Part shown: one piece after another, positions 9,844 to 19,321 of the stretch
Position numbering within the stretch: the first letter of the stretch is position 1
Layout: every line of letters begins with the position of its first letter
Source: Alkaliphilus flagellatus
GTDB taxonomy: Bacteria > Bacillota > Clostridia > Peptostreptococcales > Natronincolaceae
DNA length: 64,000 nt
Assembly: GCF_018919215.1 (NCBI RefSeq)
Contig: NZ_JAHLQK010000005.1
Location: 279,232-343,231, forward strand
Direction: 5' to 3'
The notes under the pieces: model-generated
What the model saw: the letters and a program-made list of their open reading frames with translations, nothing else
What the model was told of the DNA's origin: nothing
Databases searched by the model: none
Translations under genes and position numbers: made by a program

Positions 9844-11056
9844 AGGCTTTTTCCTCCTTTATACATTTAATGACTCTACAACTAATTTCACCATCTATTA
9901 AATCAATACTTAATATTCTATCCATTCTAACTTGATCTACAGATTTAATTATTTGATTTTTTTCATCCCTTACTATTGAGTAACCCCTTGAAAATACTGA
10001 TAGGGGACTTAGTCCATTTAGTCGTTCACCTAAGTACATTAAATGTCTCTCATTAAATTCTATTTTAGCCTTTAAGTATCTATTAAGCCTCTGTAATAAT
10101 TCATCTATATATTGTTGCTTATCATATATTTGATTTAAAGGATACTTAAAGAAGTAGTTATTTTCAATTAAAGATAATCTTTGTTCTAACTCATTAATTT
10201 TAATATTCATAGAATAAAGTAATCTTTTTTTAGCTGAGTTCATATAGTCTTTTATATTAAGTATATTTGGTACAACTAGCTCTGCAGCTGCCGACGGAGT
10301 AGGTGCTCTCAAATCAGCAACAAAATCTGCAATTGTAAAGTCTGTTTCATGACCAACAGCTGACACTATAGGAACATGACTATTAAATATAGCTCTAGCT
10401 ACTTTTTCTTCATTAAATGCCCATAGTTCTTCCATAGAACCACCACCACGCCCAATAATAGCAATATCAATGTCTGAAAATCTATTACATAAATTTATAG
10501 CATTAACAATAGATGTTGCTGCTGCTTCTCCCTGTACTAAAACAGGAAAAACACATAACTCTACCTTTGGAAATCTTCGGAATATGACTGAAATAATGTC
10601 TCTAATAGCCGCCCCAGTGGGGGATGTAATAATTGCAATTTTTCTAGGGATATAAGGAAGTTGTTTTTTATATTTAATATCAAAAATACCTTCCTTATCT
10701 AATTTGTCTTTCAATTGTTGATATGCCAGGTGAAGTGCACCAAGACCTAGAGGTTCCATATCAGTAACGTATAATTGATACTGTCCATCTCTTTCATATA
10801 TAGATACATATCCCTTGCAAATTAGGCTCATCCCCTCATTTGGAAGGAACTTTAATTTTTCACAATTAGATTTAAACATCACACAATTAATTCTGCTATT
10901 TTGGTCTTTTAAAGTAAAATACATATGGCCACTACTATGAAATTTATAGTTTGAAATTTCACCTTTTACATGAATATGACCTAAAATCGGATCACTAATT
11001 AAAATTCTTTTAATATATTGATTAACTTCAGAAATAGAGAGGGCCTTAATTTGCAT
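9830..11056 (-). CDS. xseA: Exonuclease VII large subunit
   Basis: The catalytic subunit, 408 residues: an N-terminal OB-fold (about 1-100) that binds single-stranded DNA, then the exonuclease domain with ITSPTGAAIRDI and GRGGGSMEELWAFN, and a long coiled-coil segment for XseB binding. It starts ATGCAAATTAAG after AGGAGG and overlaps xseB at its end. Confidence 0.96.
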   Translation of the reverse strand: MQIKALSISEVNQYIKRILISDPILGHIHVKGEISNYKFHSSGHMYFTLKDQNSRINCVMFKSNCEKLKFLPNEGMSLICKGYVSIYERDGQYQLYVTDMEPLGLGALHLAYQQLKDKLDKEGIFDIKYKKQLPYIPRKIAIITSPTGAAIRDIISVIFRRFPKVELCVFPVLVQGEAAATSIVNAINLCNRFSDIDIAIIGRGGGSMEELWAFNEEKVARAIFNSHVPIVSAVGHETDFTIADFVADLRAPTPSAAAELVVPNILNIKDYMNSAKKRLLYSMNIKINELEQRLSLIENNYFFKYPLNQIYDKQQYIDELLQRLNRYLKAKIEFNERHLMYLGERLNGLSPLSVFSRGYSIVRDEKNQIIKSVDQVRMDRILSIDLIDGEISCRVIKCIKEEKAFVKS

Positions 11057-11074
11057 CTTATAAATATACCTCCT

Positions 11075-12046
11075 CTAAATTGTATAATTTTGTTTTAAAT
11101 ATTGAAATAATCCAAGAGCCGCTACTCCTACAGCATTATCTGTACAATATTTAGAATTGGCAAAATAAATATTAATATTTTCCTTTGAAAGTTTGTCCAA
11201 TAAATGTGAACGAATTTGACCATTAGAGGCTACTCCACCTACGATTAATAATTTTTTTAGGCTATATTGTTTTATTACACCTTTAATTAATAAAACAAGA
11301 GACTTAGCTATACAGTCAAATGTAGCATAGGAAATTTCATCGTATTTTATAGTACCATCATTTATAAGTCTTGAAAAATAAGTTTCAGGACCAGAAAAGC
11401 TAACTGTATTATTTGTTACAGAAAAGGGTACATTAAAATCTACACTTTTAATATTTTTACTCATTTTTTCTAAGTGAGATCCTGATGGAAAAGGTAGTCC
11501 CATCTTAGTTCCAATTCGATCTATTAACTGCCCTGCACTTATATCGCTACTTCCACCAATTATTTTAATTTCATACCCTACATCAAGTGGTTTAACCTTT
11601 AATATTTCTGTAGTACCTCCTGATATATGAAGAGCTATAAATTCCTCCTTAAAATCTAATTGTTCGGACCATAATCCAGCCGCAATGTGTCCTTCTTGAT
11701 GACTAAACTCAAAAAAAGGAATATGCCATAGCTTGCTCATAGTTTCACCATAGGATTTTGATGCTAAAAAGACAGGCATGTACGAATTCTCAACGGATCT
11801 AGGTCTTGTTGATGCGCTAATTGCAACAATGTTAAAAGTCCTACTACTTGTTATTATCTCATTAGCTAAAATAGGTATGTGTTTAATATGATGAAAAAGT
11901 GCATCCGATTGTCTTAAACCCTTTTTACCTTTATCCACAGGTAGTAATTTTCTAGCATCATATATTACCTGGCTATCTAATGTCATTAATGTCATCGAAG
12001 TAGTATAATTAGAAGTATCTAAGCCTAATATAGCTTCATTACTCAT
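11075..12046 (-). CDS. Kae1/TsaD-like ATPase-fold protein (paralogue, not TsaD itself)
   Basis: A 323-residue ASKHA-fold protein starting LGLDTSNYTTS with a metal-site-like HQEGH near residue 125, where true TsaD has HxEGH. A late segment GGVASNGQIR resembles the TsaD nucleotide site. Clostridia often carry such a paralogue, annotated as O-sialoglycoprotein endopeptidase, beside nusB and xseA. Its reaction is not established. It overlaps nusB by 8 nt. Confidence 0.75.
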   Translation of the reverse strand: MSNEAILGLDTSNYTTSMTLMTLDSQVIYDARKLLPVDKGKKGLRQSDALFHHIKHIPILANEIITSSRTFNIVAISASTRPRSVENSYMPVFLASKSYGETMSKLWHIPFFEFSHQEGHIAAGLWSEQLDFKEEFIALHISGGTTEILKVKPLDVGYEIKIIGGSSDISAGQLIDRIGTKMGLPFPSGSHLEKMSKNIKSVDFNVPFSVTNNTVSFSGPETYFSRLINDGTIKYDEISYATFDCIAKSLVLLIKGVIKQYSLKKLLIVGGVASNGQIRSHLLDKLSKENINIYFANSKYCTDNAVGVAALGLFQYLKQNYTI

Positions 12047-12455
12047 CTTCTTTTAGTCCTGCTTTTTCTACATATTTACCTAAAATACCATTAATAAAAG
12101 ATGGTGTTTCATCAGAACCATATAACTTTGCTAATTCGACAGCTTCATTAATAGATACTCTGTATGGAATGTCTTTCATATAGAGTATTTCAGCAAAAGC
12201 TAATCTTAAAATTGCTAAATCAACGTTAGCAATACGATTCAGTTTCCACCCCTTAGAATACTCCTCTATAACTCTGTCTATATCAGTTAGATTAACAATA
12301 ACTCCATTTAATACATCGTATATATAATCCCTTTGTTTTTCCTCAATACTTCCCTCAAATATATGATGATCTGCCTTTTTTAAGTCAAAGTCATTATTTA
12401 TGTGCATCTCAAATAATACTTTCATACTAAGTTCTCTAGCTAATTTTCTACTCAT
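12039..12455 (-). CDS. nusB: Transcription antitermination factor NusB
   Basis: A 138-residue all-helical protein that binds boxA RNA with NusE/S10. The start at MSRKLARELSMKVLFE is chosen because AGGAGG lies 6 nt before it, inside a longer frame reaching 12488. The C-terminal INEAVELAKLYGSDETPSFINGILG block is diagnostic. It ends inside the Kae1-like gene (8-nt overlap) and heads the operon leading to ispA and OLE RNA. Confidence 0.95.
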   Translation of the reverse strand: MSRKLARELSMKVLFEMHINNDFDLKKADHHIFEGSIEEKQRDYIYDVLNGVIVNLTDIDRVIEEYSKGWKLNRIANVDLAILRLAFAEILYMKDIPYRVSINEAVELAKLYGSDETPSFINGILGKYVEKAGLKEDE

Positions 12456-12598
12456 TTTTTTCCTCCTATTATATGTAGTATATGGCATTATTATATATTA
12501 TATATTGTTCTATGTAACTAGCAATTTTAAACTACTTGGAGACAAAATTAAATTTTAATTTTCATTTTACCTTATAGTAACACTATTGTAAGCTAAAT

Positions 12599-12622
12599 TA
12601 ACCCTCTATTTTTAGAGGGTTA
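12599..12622 (-). terminator. Hairpin terminator after asp23
   Basis: A perfect 10-bp inverted repeat, TAACCCTCTA with TAGAGGGTTA and a 4-nt loop, lies 14 bp past the asp23 stop. The following minus-strand sequence is T-rich but not a pure U-run, so termination may be partial. Confidence 0.7.
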
Positions 12623-12635
12623 GTTTAGATGATAG

Positions 12636-13028
12636 TTATTTTGACTGTTGTAATTGTCCTTCTTGTTCTACACTTTCATTAGTAAAATTTACTCCTTGTA
12701 CATGTATGTTTACTTCATTAACTTCTATACCAGTCATTGTTTCTATAGTTTTTTTTACATTTTCTTGAATTTCCCAAGCTACATCAGGAATTTTTGTTCC
12801 ATATTCAACAATAATATATAAATCGATGTTAGCAACCTTCTCTTTTACCTCTACCTTTACGCCTTTAGAAAGACTTTTCTTTCCTAGAATTTCTGCAATA
12901 TCTCCTACAAATCCTCCACTCATTCCAGCTACTCCTTTAACTTCAGTAGCGGCCAATCCAGCAATTGTTGCTACAACATCATCTACAATCTTAACTTCGC
13001 CATACTCTAGATTTTCAATTGTATCCAT
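12636..13028 (-). CDS. Asp23/Gls24 family envelope-stress protein
   Basis: A 130-residue YqhY-like member of the Asp23 family. Visible family blocks are GEVKIVDDVVATIAGLAATEVKGV at the N-terminus and the later VEYGTKIPDVAWEIQENVKKTIE, typical of the alpha/beta core. In Firmicutes this family occurs near nusB and accBC and is linked to cell-envelope homeostasis. GGGGGTG precedes the ATG. It is bounded below by a terminator. Confidence 0.9.
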   Translation of the reverse strand: MDTIENLEYGEVKIVDDVVATIAGLAATEVKGVAGMSGGFVGDIAEILGKKSLSKGVKVEVKEKVANIDLYIIVEYGTKIPDVAWEIQENVKKTIETMTGIEVNEVNIHVQGVNFTNESVEQEGQLQQSK

Positions 13029-13289
13029 TCTTTCACCCCCTGAATGTCAATTTGATAAACAAAACTTGATTCAGATGGAATTTCAACTCCATCTGAATCA
13101 CAGTCGAACTTTGAGCACTTGAAAATTTATTCTAAATTTTCAAGTGCGACAGGAACCGATGCCATAGCATCGGACGATTGTTATTTCGAGGATGTAGTAC
13201 TTGCCCTCCAGTTTATTGAAACAGGAGCATTAGCAATACATCAAAGATAAATTCATTATACCAAATCTAGACTTCATTGACAAACAGTT
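13029..13289. repeat. Intergenic block of three hairpins
   Basis: Between asp23 and spoIIIAH lie three separate inverted repeats: a perfect 12-bp stem (13068-13079 with 13088-13099), a perfect 14-bp stem with a 3-nt loop (13116-13129 with 13133-13146), and a 7-bp GC-rich stem (13156-13162 with 13167-13173). No open frame of note crosses them. The 14-bp stem may end the spoIIIA transcript. The cluster may also be a dispersed palindromic repeat, which cannot be tested from one window. Confidence 0.55.
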
Positions 13290-14030
13290 CTATTTCTTAC
13301 TCATAATAATAATATTATCCATTGCAATGTCAGTTTCTCTATTTACTATATCAACTATTTTAGCAACATCCTTTTCTGTTAAGTTGTCACTACTTACAAC
13401 AATATTAATTGATTGATCACTTAAATATACAATTACATCATTAAAGCCCTTTGCCATAATCATATTTTCTATAAATACTTCTTTCTCAGTACTTGTAATT
13501 GTATTTAGTTTCATACTTACAGCTTGATCTCTTATCTCCTCACTAGTATTTTGTCCATTTATAATATCATTCAGATTACTAATCATTTCACTTCTTTTCT
13601 TATCTCTTTCTAGTTTACTCTCAATAAAATAAGTGTTACTTTTCATCAATTTTTTACTTGTCACTGTTTCAGAGATTTCGACATTGGTAGCTTGTGCTAA
13701 TTCTGTTAACTCATTAGTATCTGCACTGTCAACAATTACTGCGTTTGTAATTTCTTTCTTTTCTATTTCTTCTTTACCTTCCACTGCTAATTCATCTCCA
13801 ACAGGAGGAGCTTCCTCTGCAACTTCCACTTCTTCATTTTCCTTAAATACAGCTTCTTCATCTAACAAACCATGTTCTTCCATCATTGTTAATTCATATT
13901 TCTCAAGTTCGCTAGAAGTTTCAAGAAGCGCTTGCTGATTTAAGTTATAATTAACATAACTTATGACACCTAACATTAGCACTAATGAGAAAATAACAAA
14001 GTTTTTTCTTGCTTTAACTGAAAATTTCAT
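13290..14030 (-). CDS. spoIIIAH: Stage III sporulation protein AH
   Basis: Mother-cell bitopic protein whose forespore-facing domain pairs with SpoIIQ to build the feeding channel. The 246 residues have one N-terminal membrane helix (about 11-28), an acidic linker, and a C-terminal domain of the YscJ/FliF-like fold (about 150-246). It is the last gene of the spoIIIA operon. Confidence 0.92.
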   Translation of the reverse strand: MKFSVKARKNFVIFSLVLMLGVISYVNYNLNQQALLETSSELEKYELTMMEEHGLLDEEAVFKENEEVEVAEEAPPVGDELAVEGKEEIEKKEITNAVIVDSADTNELTELAQATNVEISETVTSKKLMKSNTYFIESKLERDKKRSEMISNLNDIINGQNTSEEIRDQAVSMKLNTITSTEKEVFIENMIMAKGFNDVIVYLSDQSINIVVSSDNLTEKDVAKIVDIVNRETDIAMDNIIIMSKK

Positions 14031-14095
14031 ATAAATTACCCCCTAAAAATATTTTATGAATTAATTTATTTATAATCAATGTTTATTACTATTAT

Positions 14096-14686
14096 TTAGT
14101 TTCTAGTATAAACCTGAACTCGATCCCCTGAGACTTGCAGCACAGTCTTTACCGCATCATATAACTGCATTTTTACTTCTATATCGTCAGCTCCTTCGGC
14201 TACAACAATTACGCCTTTTACCTGAGGTTTAATTTCTTTTATTACTAGAGGTCTATTCCCAGTGTTATCATTTGTAGTAACAATATTTTCTGTAAGATTT
14301 TGAGATGTAACAGTCCTAATGCCACCATTAGAATCCTTCTCTTCTGTAGTATCTTTAGTTTCAACAGTATTAGATGCTGGAACAATTTCTGAACCCATTT
14401 CAAATGTAACCATAACCTCTACCTCACCAGAACCTTTTATTCTCTCCAGTATCTTCTTTAATCTCACCTCTACTATTTCTTCTTCTGTTTTAAATACTTC
14501 TTCTTGTTTAACAAATGTGTCTCCTGTAGTTTCTTTAATATTGTTTTTCGAACTTGAATCTTTAACTAGAAGATCGCTTGAAAATATTAAAGCAATTATG
14601 GCTACTGCAAGAATTACAATAATATTAGCTACATGCTTCTTTGATATTAATTCCTTTAATAGATCCTTAATTTCCTTTATCCTCAT
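14096..14686 (-). CDS. spoIIIAG: Stage III sporulation protein AG
   Basis: A 196-residue channel-ring protein with one membrane helix (about 20-42) and an extracytoplasmic ring-building domain. The family block NRPLVIKEIKPQVKGVIVVAEGAD and the C-terminal AVKTVLQVSGDRVQVY are visible. It sits between spoIIIAF and spoIIIAH. Confidence 0.93.
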   Translation of the reverse strand: MRIKEIKDLLKELISKKHVANIIVILAVAIIALIFSSDLLVKDSSSKNNIKETTGDTFVKQEEVFKTEEEIVEVRLKKILERIKGSGEVEVMVTFEMGSEIVPASNTVETKDTTEEKDSNGGIRTVTSQNLTENIVTTNDNTGNRPLVIKEIKPQVKGVIVVAEGADDIEVKMQLYDAVKTVLQVSGDRVQVYTRN

Positions 14687-14706
14687 AGTCCTTCCCCCTA
14701 ACTTAA

Positions 14707-15336
14707 TTAATTACTCTTAAGTACATAAATATTTATGTTATCCTTTGATACATTGTAAAAATTACTAATATCGTCCTTTAGTAGATCACTCCCATTATTA
14801 ATCAATATGCTATGAGCCTCTACAGTATTATTATTTTTTCTTCCTAAAGATACATTTATTTGTACTGGCTCAATTTTCGTCTTTGGAGGCTCTTTGTGTT
14901 TATTAGTTTCCTTTAATGTAATGTTAAAACTATCAATTAAACCAAAGTTGGAACTTTTACTGTCATCTTCGATTTCAACTAGTATCTCTTTAACAATATA
15001 TTCTGTGTTTTCTTCAATACGACTTTTGAGTTGCTTGCTAATTTCATTTTTGTATAATTTAACAACAGCTTCGTTATTACTACTTTGAATGTTATTTATT
15101 CGATTTTTAGCTGTTGCTAACTCCAATTGATTAGATGTCTTAATAACTCCCTCCTCAAAATCAATTTCACCACTTATAAGATTTGTTATTGGATTTAATA
15201 TAACTATCATAAGCAAGAATCCAACCACCACATTTATATACCTTTTATGATTTGAATTAGGTATCAATATTTCTACAAATGCTACAAATATAATGACTGA
15301 TATTATTGTAATAATCCACTCTCTCAGAAGTTCCAC
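14707..15336 (-). CDS. spoIIIAF: Stage III sporulation protein AF
   Basis: A 209-residue mother-cell membrane protein with two N-terminal helices (about 8-26 and 35-52) followed by a soluble domain. The N-terminus LLREWIITIISVIIFVAFVEI and the adjacent NVVVGFLLMIVILNPI are typical. It lies 8 bp after spoIIIAE. Confidence 0.9.
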   Translation of the reverse strand: MELLREWIITIISVIIFVAFVEILIPNSNHKRYINVVVGFLLMIVILNPITNLISGEIDFEEGVIKTSNQLELATAKNRINNIQSSNNEAVVKLYKNEISKQLKSRIEENTEYIVKEILVEIEDDSKSSNFGLIDSFNITLKETNKHKEPPKTKIEPVQINVSLGRKNNNTVEAHSILINNGSDLLKDDISNFYNVSKDNINIYVLKSN

Positions 15337-15344
15337 TATATCAC

Positions 15345-16526
15345 CTACCTCATCATTACTGTAATATTACCTGCGCCAACTATAATAGTTATCGTGATAA
15401 AAAACATAATTGCTACTGAAGATACTGTCGCAAATATTAGGACCAATGAGTTACTCATATGATTTAAACAATCTGCCAGCTGACTTTGCGAAATTGGCTC
15501 TACAATAGCAGAGCATATTTTATATATAGTTATTAATGCAATAATTTTAACCATAGGGATTAAGCAAATAATAAAAATCGCAATCAAACCTATTACACCA
15601 ATACTATTTTTAAGTAGCAGTGAATATCCAATTACTGTGTCCATAGCATCAGATAAAAATCCTCCTACAATAGGTATAAACTTATCTACTGCAAATTTAG
15701 CTGTCCTTATTGTAATACCATCTACAGTTGATGCCGTTATTCCCTGTATAGATATTATTCCAATAAACGCGGTTAAAACAAAACCTAATATAACTACTGC
15801 TGATTGCTTTAATAAACTAGCCAGTTTTGTTACTTGCACTTTAGACGAAAGATTGTTGACTATCGCCAAAACTGCAGAAAATAGTATTAATGGTAATACT
15901 ACAGATTTTATTATTGTTCCTATAAAGCCAATTGATCCTAGTAAAACTGGATGAAAAAAAGCCGAAGTTGTTAGTCCCCCCATTGCAATTAATATTGCAA
16001 GTAAAATTGGTAGTAGTGCCTGCATAAACGTAACCATTGTATCAATAGTTTCTTTACCTAAGTTGATAGCTATCATAAAACTTTTAATAGTAATTGTAAT
16101 AATAACTAAATAACATACAGTATATGCTAATTTCCCTACAACATCATTTTCAAATGCACTCTGCAGGTTACTTAATATAGCATATATAGCAGATAAAACT
16201 ATTATCTGTCCTAATATCTTCCAGTTAGCTACAACCTCCTTAAAAAAATATTTTATAGTTCCATTTATTATATCTTGCAACGATACAATACCTTCCCCCT
16301 TAAGTATTTTAGTTATAAAAGGTTTTATTTCAATTTTAGGAATGTATTCTTCTAAATCATCATTCATAGAATCAATTATTCGCTGTAGATCATTGATGTT
16401 AAGCTTGTCTAGTTGATCGGCAATTATACTTTCCGGGGTAACAGCATCTTCATTAGCCCAAGACACCCCAGCAAAAGCAATAAGTAACATCATAGTTAAA
16501 ACTAAGATATTTTTAATTTTTTTCAT
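15345..16526 (-). CDS. spoIIIAE: Stage III sporulation protein AE
   Basis: A 393-residue polytopic protein with a signal-like N-terminus (about 5-24), an extracytoplasmic stretch to about residue 95, and about six to eight membrane helices. It is the largest membrane part of the spoIIIA complex. AIYAILSNLQSAFEN and the GGLTTSAFFHPVL segment match the family. Confidence 0.93.
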   Translation of the reverse strand: MKKIKNILVLTMMLLIAFAGVSWANEDAVTPESIIADQLDKLNINDLQRIIDSMNDDLEEYIPKIEIKPFITKILKGEGIVSLQDIINGTIKYFFKEVVANWKILGQIIVLSAIYAILSNLQSAFENDVVGKLAYTVCYLVIITITIKSFMIAINLGKETIDTMVTFMQALLPILLAILIAMGGLTTSAFFHPVLLGSIGFIGTIIKSVVLPLILFSAVLAIVNNLSSKVQVTKLASLLKQSAVVILGFVLTAFIGIISIQGITASTVDGITIRTAKFAVDKFIPIVGGFLSDAMDTVIGYSLLLKNSIGVIGLIAIFIICLIPMVKIIALITIYKICSAIVEPISQSQLADCLNHMSNSLVLIFATVSSVAIMFFITITIIVGAGNITVMMR

Positions 16527-16537
16527 TTTTTCACATC

Positions 16538-16924
16538 CTAAGGTACCATATTGATAATCAAATCCATTAAAGAGACTAGAATCGGTACTGCCATTACCAT
16601 AATAAGAATTTTTCCTGCAAATTCAATCTTAGATGCCATTACCCCTTCACCTGCATCCTTACAAATTTGGGCTCCAAACTCTGCTATGTACGCTATCCCA
16701 ACTATTTTTAAAATTGTAGATAAATAAATAGAATCAATACTTATTTTATTTGCTAACTGACTAAGTATTTCAATAACCGATTGAAGTTTAGTCGCTATAA
16801 ATAAAAATATAATTACACCTGCTACAAGACTAATATACAGTCCTATTTCTGGTTTTTCATTTTTTATTAATACAGATAATATAGTAGCAACTAAACCAAT
16901 AGCAACTATTTGAAAGATCTCCAT
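16538..16924 (-). CDS. spoIIIAD: Stage III sporulation protein AD
   Basis: A 128-residue protein with three or four membrane helices. The IAEFGAQICKDAGEGVMASKIEFAGK segment is the family signature and is shared with SpoIIIAC. The gap to spoIIIAC is 12 bp. Confidence 0.93.
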   Translation of the reverse strand: MEIFQIVAIGLVATILSVLIKNEKPEIGLYISLVAGVIIFLFIATKLQSVIEILSQLANKISIDSIYLSTILKIVGIAYIAEFGAQICKDAGEGVMASKIEFAGKILIMVMAVPILVSLMDLIINMVP

Positions 16925-16936
16925 TTCATCACGTCC

Positions 16937-17140
16937 TTAATATAACTGAAACATTGTTTTAACTGTATCAAATAGATTCGTTACTAAGTTAATAACCATA
17001 GTAAGCACTACAACAACACCAACTAAAGTTATAAACGTAGCCTGTTCTTCTCTACCAGCTTTAATTAGTACTTGATTAAGTACAGTAATTACTATTCCAA
17101 TTGCAGCTATTTTAAAGATGACGTCAACATTCATAATCAT
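16937..17140 (-). CDS. spoIIIAC: Stage III sporulation protein AC
   Basis: A 67-residue two-helix membrane protein, VDVIFKIAAIGIVITVLNQVL followed by AGREEQATFITLVGVV, matching the conserved small SpoIIIAC. The gene order AA-AB-AC-AD-AE-AF-AG-AH is complete here. Confidence 0.93.
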   Translation of the reverse strand: MIMNVDVIFKIAAIGIVITVLNQVLIKAGREEQATFITLVGVVVVLTMVINLVTNLFDTVKTMFQLY

Positions 17141-17167
17141 AATTTAACCCCCTAGCTTTGAGCTGTT

Positions 17168-17689
17168 TTAATATAGTATTATTATTATTGATAATCCTAA
17201 TAAGAACCCTAAGTTTTTAAATAATTTAACATTTCTACCTTGCTCCAATATCGAAAGCTCATAGTGTCTTTTTAAATCTTCTTGTATTAATCGAATGTGC
17301 TTCGTCTGATCTTCGCAATTAGATATTCCTAGATTTTTACCAAGAGATAATAATATTTCTATATCATCCTTATTAAAGCAAGTACCTGCTGTCTCCTTAC
17401 TTACTGAGATATGCCAGATTTCTTCAAATGTTTGCCCTTGCTTCTTACTTAATAAATCAGCGGCAGTAAAAAAAATACTCCCTATTTCTTTTCTGCTTTT
17501 ATTTCCTACCTTTTCTAAAAGAATAGGTATTGGTGTTGCACCATATACTATTTCTGTTTCCAGCATTTGTATTGTAGATAAAAGACTATTAAGAAGCTTT
17601 GTTCTTTCTATATATGTATTGGCAAAAATAAAGCCTAGTAATGAACTACAGCAAACAATAACAATAGAATATACCACCTTTAGTAACAT
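17168..17689 (-). CDS. spoIIIAB: Stage III sporulation protein AB
   Basis: A 173-residue protein with an N-terminal membrane helix (about 3-24), a helical soluble domain with LLSTIQMLETEIVYGATPI, and a C-terminal helix. It begins 1 bp after spoIIIAA, so translation is probably coupled. Confidence 0.92.
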   Translation of the reverse strand: MLLKVVYSIVIVCCSSLLGFIFANTYIERTKLLNSLLSTIQMLETEIVYGATPIPILLEKVGNKSRKEIGSIFFTAADLLSKKQGQTFEEIWHISVSKETAGTCFNKDDIEILLSLGKNLGISNCEDQTKHIRLIQEDLKRHYELSILEQGRNVKLFKNLGFLLGLSIIIILY

Positions 17690-17690
17690 G

Positions 17691-18722
17691 CTAAATACAC
17701 AACCTATTCTGCTTTGTATTTTGGTATAAATAAGTTAAATTAAATCCATCAACAATACTATCTACAGTACCTACTCCATTGCTATTTGATAAAAATACTA
17801 TCCTTTCAAATACTCCATCCTTAACTAATTTGCCAACAATCTTTTTATTTAATATATTTTCCAATGATCTTCCATGTACGGTAGTAATTAACTTTATTCC
17901 CGCCATCATAGCCTCTTCTATAGATATACTATCCTCTTCCCTACCAATTTCGTCTGTAGCAATTACTTGAGGGGACATAGCTCTAATTAACATCATCATC
18001 CCTTCAGCTTTTGGACAAGAGTCTAGTATATCTGTTCTAGGTCCTAAGTCATTTTGTGGGATACCTTGAAAGCAGGCCCCTATTTCTGATCTTTCATCAA
18101 CCACACCAACCTTTATACCTCTAAAATTCATATGTGGTACCCCTTGACTTATCATGCGAATAATATCTCTTAGTAATGTAGTCTTTCCGCATTGTGGTGG
18201 CGAAACAATTAATGTATTTAAAAATTCTCCATTAGAAGTAATAACATGAGGCAATACAGTATTTGCCACACCTAACTTTTCTCTAGATATTCTAATATTT
18301 AAACCACTAAAATTTTTCAATGTTCTTATGCCTTTACTATCCATCAATACTTTCCCTACTATTCCAATTCTATGTCCACCCTGTATAGTTATATATCCGT
18401 TCTTTAGCTCATCTTCAACTGAATATATAGAGTAATCAGAGGCAAACTGTAATGTTTTTTCAATGTTTTCTCTATTTATGTAATAACTATTATTAGGAGT
18501 TAATGTAAGATTTCCATTCAAATCAACAAAATAGTCTTTCTGTCCTCCAAATACCATTAAAGGCTTGTTAACTCTTAATCGTATTTCTTCTAAAATTAAT
18601 TTAAAATCATCCGGTATTTTTTTTATAATTTTTCTAACATCAGGGCATAGATAAAGCTCTAGATTTGAAACAATAGATGCTTCACTTTTACTTTGGTTTA
18701 TTAAGTTCATACGTTTTTCCAC
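17691..18722 (-). CDS. spoIIIAA: Stage III sporulation protein AA, secretion-type ATPase
   Basis: Mother-cell ATPase of the feeding channel, 343 residues. Walker A is VSPPQCGKTTLL (about 173-184), a variant of GxxxxGKT; VGVVDERSEIG and IATDEIGREED give the Walker B region. The start is a GTG with AAAGGAGGG upstream; an in-frame ATG four codons later is possible. It heads the operon, which in relatives is sigma-E controlled. Confidence 0.93.
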   Translation of the reverse strand: MEKRMNLINQSKSEASIVSNLELYLCPDVRKIIKKIPDDFKLILEEIRLRVNKPLMVFGGQKDYFVDLNGNLTLTPNNSYYINRENIEKTLQFASDYSIYSVEDELKNGYITIQGGHRIGIVGKVLMDSKGIRTLKNFSGLNIRISREKLGVANTVLPHVITSNGEFLNTLIVSPPQCGKTTLLRDIIRMISQGVPHMNFRGIKVGVVDERSEIGACFQGIPQNDLGPRTDILDSCPKAEGMMMLIRAMSPQVIATDEIGREEDSISIEEAMMAGIKLITTVHGRSLENILNKKIVGKLVKDGVFERIVFLSNSNGVGTVDSIVDGFNLTYLYQNTKQNRLCI

Positions 18723-18793
18723 AACATGTCCCTCCTTTTATATATAATTAATATTTACATACTTAACTAATTATGCTTATTTTACAAAAAAAT

Positions 18794-18821
18794 AAAATCC
18801 AAGGATTAATCCTTGGATTTT
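18794..18821 (-). terminator. Rho-independent terminator after the CD1247-like gene
   Basis: An 11-bp perfect stem, AAAATCCAAGG with CCTTGGATTTT, is followed on the minus strand by ATTTTTTTG. It lies 20 bp past the stop of the acidic gene and upstream of the spoIIIA operon, separating the two units. Confidence 0.88.
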
Positions 18822-18841
18822 ACAGTACTTAGTATTATTTT

Positions 18842-19279
18842 CTATTCTTCATCGTCAAAATCATCAAAATCATGGTTACAGCAGCAACCGTCTACCTCTT
18901 CGAATTCTACTTTTTCATTGCATCTTGGACATATAACATCAATATCATCTTCATATAATAGATCTTCATCTATATATACTTCTTCATGACAATTAGGACA
19001 TTCTACTTCAACAAAATCGATGTCATCATCGTCTTCGTCATCATCGTCCTCATCATCTTCATATAAATCCTCTTCAATATTTGTTAAGTCTTCATCCATA
19101 GCTTCTATATATTCAGCCATTTCATCTGCATCCTCGTTTAATTCTACAATTGAATCAGCAAAATCTTCTAAAACATCAATAATACTAACTAAAAGTCTTC
19201 CTTCCTTAGTTGTTTCTTCGATGTTAAGACCATCAGCTAATCCTTTTAAATAAGCTACTTTTTCGTATAAAAATTCCAT
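18842..19279 (-). CDS. CD1247-like acidic zinc-ribbon protein
   Basis: A 145-residue protein. Residues 1-65 form the helical CD1247 N-terminal domain (EKVAYLKGLADGLNI). A long Asp/Glu run follows (about 66-88), then two CxxC pairs (CPNCHEE, CPRCNEK) that look like a zinc ribbon, and a Cys/Asp-rich tail. It is a common clostridial gene beside efp. Function is unknown; the acidic run suggests a protein or cation partner. Confidence 0.8.
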   Translation of the reverse strand: MEFLYEKVAYLKGLADGLNIEETTKEGRLLVSIIDVLEDFADSIVELNEDADEMAEYIEAMDEDLTNIEEDLYEDDEDDDDEDDDDIDFVEVECPNCHEEVYIDEDLLYEDDIDVICPRCNEKVEFEEVDGCCCNHDFDDFDDEE

Positions 19280-19321
19280 ATTTGTTACCTCCTTTTTTAT
19301 TTTAACATTTGTATTATTTCC

